Of a DNA stretch of 10,181 bases, positions 6,783-10,181 are shown piece by piece (position 1 is the first letter of the stretch; every line of letters starts with the position of its first letter). The translations under genes and the position numbers were made by a program. The notes under the pieces were generated by a model that saw only the letters and a list, made by a program, of their open reading frames with translations, did no database searches and was not told the origin of the DNA. The stretch comes from Deltaproteobacteria bacterium (lineage in GTDB: Bacteria > Desulfobacterota > Desulfobacteria > Desulfobacterales > C00003060), in contig QMMV01000042.1 of assembly GCA_003647435.1 (NCBI GenBank), forward strand, positions 1 to 10,181. The letters run 5' to 3'.

Positions 6783-7124
6783 ATGATGCTTGAGGCGGTT
6801 TCTCCCAAAAAGGTGCAGGTACCCACGCAGGCTTTCGGCGAGCCAAAGCCAGACGCTGCAGGGCCGCCCGCCGAAAGGAAGAAACAAGAGGACAAACCAG
6901 ACGTCAAACTACTTCAGCAAGTCGTCGAGGTTGCGCAGAAATACCTATCTGCACGGGAGATTGGACTCAAGTTCTCGGTTCATCAAGAGACCGGCCGAAT
7001 CAAGGTCACAGTGCTCGATGAGGAGACGGGAGAAACAATCCGCGAGGTTCCGCCCCAGGGTGTTTTAGACCTGCTGGCAAAGATTGAGGAAATGATAGGT
7101 ATCCTCTTCGATCAGAAAGTATAA
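6783..7124 (+). CDS. flaG: FlaG family protein
   Basis: The 113-aa FlaG protein has a disordered, Pro/Lys-rich N-terminal third (1-40). The conserved domain covers ~45-113: a helix 'LLQQVVEVAQKYLSAREIGLKFSV', then two strands around 'ETGRIKVTVLDEETGETIREVPPQ', then 'LLAKIEEMIGILFDQKV'. The IREVPP motif and the C-terminal 'G-x-L-F-D' are diagnostic of the family. FlaG affects filament length or stability in other bacteria; its mechanism is poorly known. It usually lies before fliD, but here it is last in the unit. GAGGG (6769-6773) sits 9 nt before the ATG, and the gene starts 4 nt after the previous stop. An in-frame ATG directly after the first (6786) is an equal alternative start. Confidence 0.94.
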   Translation: MMLEAVSPKKVQVPTQAFGEPKPDAAGPPAERKKQEDKPDVKLLQQVVEVAQKYLSAREIGLKFSVHQETGRIKVTVLDEETGETIREVPPQGVLDLLAKIEEMIGILFDQKV

Positions 7125-7187
7125 TAAATCCTTCCTCCTGCTGCCTATCGAATCACACGTTAACTACTCAGGTATCTTTTCACGTAT

Positions 7188-7321
7188 CAGTTTAGCTTTT
7201 TGAAAATATTATTGCGGACAGGCCATCCGATTGGAGACCGTTTCAAACTCAGACAGTGAGCCAGTCTCCAATCGGATGGCCTGTCCGCTCCGTATGTCTG
7301 TTTTTTTAAAGAGCTAAAGTG
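7188..7321. mobile_element. MITE-like palindromic element, copy 1
   Basis: Perfect 25-bp arms at 7214-7238 and 7264-7288 (outer end GCGGACAGGCC) flank a 25-nt spacer (7239-7263). The spacer itself has a small CTCA/TGAG stem. Outside the arms the tips are imperfect inverted repeats, CAGTTTAGCT (7188-7197) against AGCTAAAGTG (7312-7321). The whole is ~134 bp, noncoding, and recurs at the window's right end. No target-site duplication or transposase is evident. It sits 63 bp after flaG and could also end transcription, though its T run (7301-7307) is 12 nt past the stem. Confidence 0.75.
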
Positions 7322-7325
7322 TTAC
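7264..7325. repeat. Left arm of a 62/63-bp long-range inverted repeat
   Basis: The right arm of palindrome copy 1 plus its outer flank (7264-7325) is the reverse complement of 10080-10142 apart from one inserted base in an A/T run. The two arms bound ~2.75 kb carrying the transglycosylase, DUF350 and fbp genes. Confidence 0.85.
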
Positions 7326-7432
7326 CCAGGATCGTATGTGAATACCTTGGCAACTACATTATAAGTACATTAAATGTGTTGGGAAAACTGCCGTGTTGAA
7401 GAACCCGCCGCCGCTCACCTCAACAGAGGCTA

Positions 7433-7461
7433 TTGACTAATTATCTCGTATGAATTATTAC
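7433..7461 (+). promoter_or_regulatory. Candidate sigma-70 promoter for the transglycosylase-DUF350 unit
   Basis: TTGACT (7433-7438) and TATTAC (7456-7461) are separated by exactly 17 nt, matching 5/6 and 4/6 consensus bases. It is the best-looking pair in this gap and would give a leader of about 155 nt. Matches this good occur by chance. Confidence 0.35.
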
Positions 7462-7525
7462 CCGAATTGAGCGATCTTTGACCTAATTTGCTCTGAGCTT
7501 GTTGATGTATCAGGATATTTGGGGA

Positions 7526-7609
7526 ATCGGCTTGGAAGCCAGTACCCTTGCGCCGATGTGTCGTGCCCGCCCCTCCGTTCGCTGGGGTAGGTTCTTCGCG
7601 GGCATGACA
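7526..7609 (+). promoter_or_regulatory. Structured leader with competing stems before the transglycosylase
   Basis: ATCGGC (7526-7531) can pair with GCCGAT (7552-7557). Alternatively, GGCT (7529-7532) can pair with AGCC (7537-7540), which uses up the first stem's left side. Next comes a 12-bp stem TGTCGTGCCCGC (7559-7570) with GCGGGCATGACA (7598-7609), one G-U pair included. It ends one base before AAAGGA (7611-7616). The last stem also resembles dispersed TGTCATGCCCGCG-type intergenic repeats, so it may be a repeat rather than a switch. Confidence 0.4.
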
Positions 7610-7623
7610 AAAAGGAAATTAAT

Positions 7624-8256
7624 GTGCAACAATCGCCCAATTCGGGAGATAACCTGCAGGTGAGTATGGATAGAGGTCTTGCCTGGAAACTGCAGATAGC
7701 CTTATTGATTCTGTTGCTTGCCCCCTGCCGGGTGAATGCCTTTGAACGTTATGCAAGGATTAAAAAGTACGACCCGTATTTTGTCAAGTATTCAAAAAGG
7801 TTTTTCGGCCCGGCCTTTGATTGGCGCAACTTTAAGGCACAGGCTATTGCAGAATCAGGACTGAGGCCTGATGCAAGATCAAAGGTTGGTGCAGGTGGTC
7901 TAATGCAGATTATGCCGGCGACTTTCAAAGAGATTTCAAAGAAATGTCCGTACATCAAGGGGAGCCGCTTTCATCCCCGCTGGAACATAGCCGCCGGAAT
8001 CTACTATGATCGCCAGTTGTGGAAAACATGGAGGGCAAGACGACCTTTTGAAGATCGATTAGCTTTTATGTTCGGCTCTTTCAATGCAGGAAAAATGAAT
8101 GTGATAAAGGCACAAAAACTTGCGCATAAAAAGGGTTTGAACCCGAACCTGTGGCGGTCGGTGAAGTCTACGCTGCCGAGGGTGACCGGGAGGCGGAGCA
8201 GAGAAACAATTGCCTACGTGGACAAAATCAACCGGATTAAGGGGGTATTGAGATAA
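7624..8256 (+). CDS. Secreted lytic transglycosylase (SLT/goose-lysozyme-like fold)
   Basis: It cleaves the MurNAc-GlcNAc bond of peptidoglycan in the periplasm. Numbered from GTG 7624, the catalytic Glu is E77 in AIAESGLRPDARS. It is followed by GLMQIMP (92-98), AAGIYYDRQL (123-132), SFNAG (152-156, the usual A-x-Y-N-A-G loop) and ETIAYVDKI (194-202). Residues ~15-39 form a signal peptide: basic start, hydrophobic IALLILLLA, likely cut after RVNA. Cys35 is preceded by Pro, so a lipobox is unlikely. The GTG start has AAAGGA 7 nt upstream; ATG 7666 (residue 15) would give a more ordinary signal peptide but has a poorly spaced ribosome site. The stop overlaps the next start (TAATG). At 210 aa it is a compact single-domain enzyme. 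A link to flagella is possible but not shown. Confidence 0.88.
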   Translation: MQQSPNSGDNLQVSMDRGLAWKLQIALLILLLAPCRVNAFERYARIKKYDPYFVKYSKRFFGPAFDWRNFKAQAIAESGLRPDARSKVGAGGLMQIMPATFKEISKKCPYIKGSRFHPRWNIAAGIYYDRQLWKTWRARRPFEDRLAFMFGSFNAGKMNVIKAQKLAHKKGLNPNLWRSVKSTLPRVTGRRSRETIAYVDKINRIKGVLR

Positions 8257-8480
8257 TGGAGTTTACCATCATGCTGCTCAATTTTGTCTACGCTGTTGGC
8301 GGTGCAGTGCTGGCGCTGTTGTTCATGATTGTAGGCTACCGGTTTTTTGATAAGATCACCCCATTCGATACTTCGAAGGAACTTGGGGGAGGAAATGTAG
8401 CCGTTGGCGTTGTAATAGGCGCCATATTCGTTGGCCTCGGCATTGCCATAGGCCTGGTGATAGGAATGGGGCTCAATTGA
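8256..8480 (+). CDS. DUF350 family small membrane protein
   Basis: This 74-aa protein has two hydrophobic segments, ~6-26 (LNFVYAVGGAVLALLFMIVGY) and ~48-72 (VAVGVVIGAIFVGLGIAIGL). They are joined by a polar loop with 'FFDKITPFDTSKELGGGNVAV'. The DK-x-TPF ... EL-x-x-x-N-x-A signature is that of DUF350. The biochemical role of the family is unknown. Many members have two such units, while this has one, so it may work as an oligomer. Its ATG shares a base with the transglycosylase stop, with GGGGG about 10 nt upstream, so the two are probably translationally coupled and work at the same envelope site (inference). Gene ends 8480; the next gene is convergent. Confidence 0.85.
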   Translation: MEFTIMLLNFVYAVGGAVLALLFMIVGYRFFDKITPFDTSKELGGGNVAVGVVIGAIFVGLGIAIGLVIGMGLN

Positions 8481-8495
8481 ATGTAAGTATTCTGG

Positions 8496-8516
8496 GCCAG
8501 GAGCCAGAATTCAGAG
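8496..8516. repeat. Degenerate heptad repeat, left copy
   Basis: Units of the form RRNYCAG repeat every 7 bases, GCCAG-GAGCCAG-AATTCAG. The 15-mer GCCAGGAGCCAGAAT (8496-8510) recurs inverted at 8655-8669 with one mismatch. It lies just after the DUF350 gene. Confidence 0.7.
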
Positions 8517-8654
8517 GGCAGAAAGGTGAGATCTGTTTTGAATATTCAGGATATAGTTTATTTCGTCTTCCCACGCAGAGCATCGGAACCAGAGGCCCGC
8601 ACCTAAGGCGGTGCAATTCACTCTCTTGCTGAGTGGGAACAACTTCTCTTCGGG

Positions 8655-8678
8655 ATTCTGACTCCTGGCTTCTGACTC
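8655..8678. repeat. Degenerate heptad repeat, inverted copy
   Basis: Read on the - strand it is GAGTCAG, AAGCCAG, GAGTCAG then AAT, a strict 7-base period. It forms a 14/15 inverted match with 8496-8510. It lies between the fbp stop (8702) and the DUF350 gene, and the pair could fold into a long-looped hairpin. No terminator with a T tract was found in this convergent gap. A GCACC/GGTGC hairpin sits near 8600-8615. Confidence 0.7.
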
Positions 8679-8701
8679 ATGGGTGGTTCCGGCATAATCA
8701 G

Positions 8702-9715
8702 CTAAGCCTGGCCCTGGACATATTTTTCCGCCAATTCTACGTCTTTTCTGCTTCCGATGAAAAGTGGCACCCGCTGATGAAGCTCTTCCGGTTCTATCTC
8801 CAGGATTGGTTTTTCCCCTGTGCTGGCGTAACCTCCGGCCTCTTTTACGACGAAGGCGAGGGGGTTTGCCTCGCACATCAGGCGGAGTTTGCCATGCGGC
8901 TTTTTAGGGTCTCTGGTATCTGCCGGATACATAAAGATACCACCCTTTAGAAGATTGCGGTGGAAGTCCGAGACCAATGAGCCGATGTAGCGGGCGGTAT
9001 AAGCGGGTTTGGTATCAGGAGACTTGAAATGATCAACCAACCGCCTTACGCCGTCAGTCCAGTAATTGTAATAGCTTTCGTTTACACTGAATATCTTACC
9101 GCGTTCCGGAATCCTGATGTCTTCATGAGAAAGCAAAAACTCTCCAATTCCCGGAAAAAGCGTAAAACCGTGAACACCCTTGCCTGTGGTATAAACCATC
9201 ATAGTGCTTGAGCCGTAAATAAAATAACCCGCTGCTACCTGCTTGTGGCCGGCTTGCAAGACATCGGTCAAGGTGCCGTCCTCTTCACCCTCGGTTATCC
9301 GTCTGTAGATCCCAAAAATCGTACCTATGCTTACATTAACATCGATGTTGGATGAGCCGTCCAGGGGATCGAAGATGAGGACATATTTTCCCTTTGGATA
9401 GTTTGCCGGGATATGAATGATGTCCGCGTTTTCTTCAGATGCCATTGCGCAGAGCTGACCGATGTGGCTCATCCGCTGTATGATGGTATGGTTTGCAAAA
9501 TCGTCCAGTTTCTGGACTTCTTCATCCTGGATGTTTCTGTGGCCGGCGTATCCTAAGATATCTGCAATCCCCGCCTTGTTGACCTCTCTTGAGATGATCT
9601 TTGCCGCTACGATCAGCTCTGAAATCAGTTGTGTAAAAGCTCCAGTAGCCTCAGGGCTTTCCCGCTGTTGTTTCAGGATATGCTCGGTAACCGTCATGCC
9701 AATAGATGATTTCAT
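8702..9715 (-). CDS. fbp: Class I fructose-1,6-bisphosphatase
   Basis: It hydrolyses fructose-1,6-bisphosphate to fructose-6-phosphate in gluconeogenesis (or the Calvin cycle), in the cytoplasm, with Mg2+. At 337 aa it is full length. The metal and catalytic motifs are intact: ASEEN (92-96), DPLDGSSNID (116-125), the substrate-binding ARYIGSLVSDFHR (241-253) and KLRLMCEANPLAFVVKEAGG (276-295), whose Glu282 is a metal ligand. Residues 1-30 match the N-terminal helix of the family. The ATG at 9713-9715 has GGAGGG (9721-9726) 5 nt upstream on the - strand. It is transcribed alone, toward the DUF350 gene. No functional tie to the flagellar genes is apparent. Confidence 0.97.
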   Translation of the reverse strand: MKSSIGMTVTEHILKQQRESPEATGAFTQLISELIVAAKIISREVNKAGIADILGYAGHRNIQDEEVQKLDDFANHTIIQRMSHIGQLCAMASEENADIIHIPANYPKGKYVLIFDPLDGSSNIDVNVSIGTIFGIYRRITEGEEDGTLTDVLQAGHKQVAAGYFIYGSSTMMVYTTGKGVHGFTLFPGIGEFLLSHEDIRIPERGKIFSVNESYYNYWTDGVRRLVDHFKSPDTKPAYTARYIGSLVSDFHRNLLKGGIFMYPADTRDPKKPHGKLRLMCEANPLAFVVKEAGGYASTGEKPILEIEPEELHQRVPLFIGSRKDVELAEKYVQGQA

Positions 9716-9733
9716 AGTTGCCCTCCGTATTCA

Positions 9734-9761
9734 CTTTCGGCTTATGTTGGTTGACTTTATA
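9734..9761 (-). promoter_or_regulatory. Possible fbp promoter elements
   Basis: On the - strand, TATAAA (9756-9761) could be a sigma-70 -10 box, but no good -35 is seen. Overlapping it, TAAAGTCA (9752-9759) and GCCGAAAG (9734-9741) sit 10 nt apart and resemble a FliA site (6/8 each). That one would start transcription almost at the ribosome site. Neither is convincing. Confidence 0.25.
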
Positions 9762-9803
9762 AACGTTTCAGATAGGATATCAGAATGCCAGGCAGTTGAG
9801 TGG

Positions 9804-9828
9804 CTGACCGAAAAGTTTTTTCGGTCAG
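9804..9828. repeat. 11-bp perfect hairpin
   Basis: CTGACCGAAAA (9804-9814) pairs with TTTTCGGTCAG (9818-9828) around a 3-nt loop. It has no T tract after it on either strand, so it is not a standard terminator. It lies about 90 bp upstream of fbp. Confidence 0.7.
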
Positions 9829-10022
9829 AAATTCGAAATCCGAAGCACGTCTCTTTTCAAGGCGTGAGCGGCAAATTCGAAACAATAACAAAAATACGAA
9901 TGTGCAATGACGACAACATCATATTCCCGATGTGTCAGTTTAGATCACTTTGTCATTTGGTATTCGCACTTGTTTGGGGTCATTGCCTTGAAAAGATCGC
10001 GAATTTCGCATTTTGGTATTCG
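9829..10022. repeat. Degenerate AT-rich repeats built on AAATTCGAAA and TTTGGTATTCG
   Basis: AAATTCGAAA occurs at 9829-9838 and 9873-9882. CATTTGGTATTCG (9954-9966) recurs as CATTTTGGTATTCG (10009-10022). ATACGAATGTGCAATGAC (9894-9911) is loosely inverted against the 9960-9986 stretch. These look like decayed copies of a dispersed family. Confidence 0.5.
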
Positions 10023-10079
10023 GGTTTTTCCCAAACGGACTTTTGCGTTCAAGTGTTCTCTGAATCAAAAGCAGTTTTT

Positions 10080-10142
10080 GTAACACTTTAGCTCTTTTAA
10101 AAAAACAGACATACGGAGCGGACAGGCCATCCGATTGGAGAC
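10080..10142. repeat. Right arm of the 62/63-bp long-range inverted repeat
   Basis: This is the reverse complement of 7264-7325 apart from one extra base in the A/T run near 10096-10106. The match ends at GTAAC (10080-10084), where the two flanks diverge. Confidence 0.85.
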
Positions 10143-10181
10143 CGTCTCAAACTCAGACAGTGAGCCAGTCTCCAATCGGAT
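10084..10181. mobile_element. MITE-like palindromic element, copy 2 (cut by window end)
   Basis: The left tip CACTTTAGCT (10084-10093) is followed by an A-rich flank, the 25-bp arm (10118-10142), the 25-nt spacer (10143-10167) and the first 14 bases of the second arm. From 10118 to the window end it matches 7214-7277 directly with one mismatch (T to C in the spacer). It is therefore a recent copy of the same element. Confidence 0.75.

Larger units (their letters stand above)
7322..7623 (+). other. Noncoding upstream region of the lytic transglycosylase
   Basis: No gene is supported here. It contains a candidate promoter (7433-7461) and a run of hairpin-forming sequence (7526-7609). It ends in the AAAGGA ribosome site at 7611-7616. 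Confidence 0.5.
9762..10083. other. Noncoding, repeat-rich gap
   Basis: No gene is supported here. It holds a tight hairpin (9804-9828) and a zone of degenerate AT-rich repeats (9829-10022). The open frame across 9716-10091 starts antisense inside fbp and has no protein-like pattern. Confidence 0.55.

Noticed and set aside
7188..7321. Palindrome as a retron msr/msd
   Set aside because: No reverse transcriptase or branching-G layout is nearby.
7188..7321. Palindrome as a simple terminator of the flagellar unit
   Set aside because: The T run is 12 nt past the stem and the element recurs elsewhere. A terminator effect is possible but does not explain the structure.
7720..7740. Lipobox making the transglycosylase a lipoprotein
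   Set aside because: The residue before the Cys is Pro (LAPC), which is not accepted, and a better cleavage site follows at RVNA.
8633..8950. Open frame of 105 codons on the + strand
   Set aside because: It starts in the heptad repeat (giving the low-complexity DSDSWLLT) and then runs antisense to the 3' end of fbp.
9462..10091. Open frame of 209 codons on the + strand
   Set aside because: Its first 250 bases are antisense to the fbp coding region and the rest runs through repeat-rich noncoding DNA. There is no ribosome site or recognisable protein pattern.
7214..10181. Palindromes as a CRISPR array or att sites of an integrated element
   Set aside because: There are only two copies, 2.9 kb apart, with no spacers, cas genes, integrase or transposase. 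The genes between are ordinary cell functions.

Overview
The window is about 10.2 kb of a bacterial chromosome, of moderate GC by eye. It is dominated by a late flagellar cluster on the + strand. Several things point to a Gram-negative bacterium, perhaps Desulfobacterota (former Deltaproteobacteria) or a nearby uncultured lineage: the flagellin and FliD style, FliA (sigma-28)-like promoter boxes, a GT41/SPINDLY-type glycosyltransferase next to flagellin, a class I fructose-1,6-bisphosphatase and a DUF350 protein. The taxonomic guess comes from protein style only and is not secure.

Layout. 3-542 is the C-terminal end of a GT41 (O-GlcNAc-transferase-like) glycosyltransferase, closed by a strong terminator (589-637). 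Flagellin (938-2065) follows, with a sigma-28-like promoter (656-684), a leader of roughly 250 nt and its own terminator (2140-2174). A second sigma-28-like promoter (2179-2206) precedes fliD (2256-5783), fliS (5866-6312), a small helical FliT/FlgN-like gene (6317-6778) and flaG (6783-7124). These genes form a filament-assembly unit: FliC is the filament subunit, FliD the cap that folds it, FliS the flagellin export chaperone and the small helical protein a possible FliD chaperone. FlaG is a filament-length or export accessory, and the GT41 enzyme is a candidate flagellin glycosyltransferase.

FliD is the oddest gene. At 1175 aa it is about twice the usual size. It carries three diverged copies of a ~100-residue beta-type module, one before and two inside the split FliD C-terminal region.

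Downstream, 7125-7623 holds a MITE-like palindromic element (7188-7321; 25-bp perfect arms) and a structured leader. These are followed by a secreted lytic transglycosylase (7624-8256) overlapping a DUF350 membrane protein (8256-8480). A class I fbp gene lies convergently on the - strand (8702-9715). The window ends inside a second copy of the palindromic element (10084 onward). The flanks of the two copies form a 62/63-bp inverted repeat around the ~2.75 kb transglycosylase-DUF350-fbp segment.

Short degenerate repeats fill several of the intergenic spaces. Some have a clear 7-base period (823-836, 890-910, 5780-5814, 8496-8516, 8655-8678). A different AT-rich family lies at 9829-10022. No tRNA, rRNA, CRISPR, transposase or phage gene was seen.
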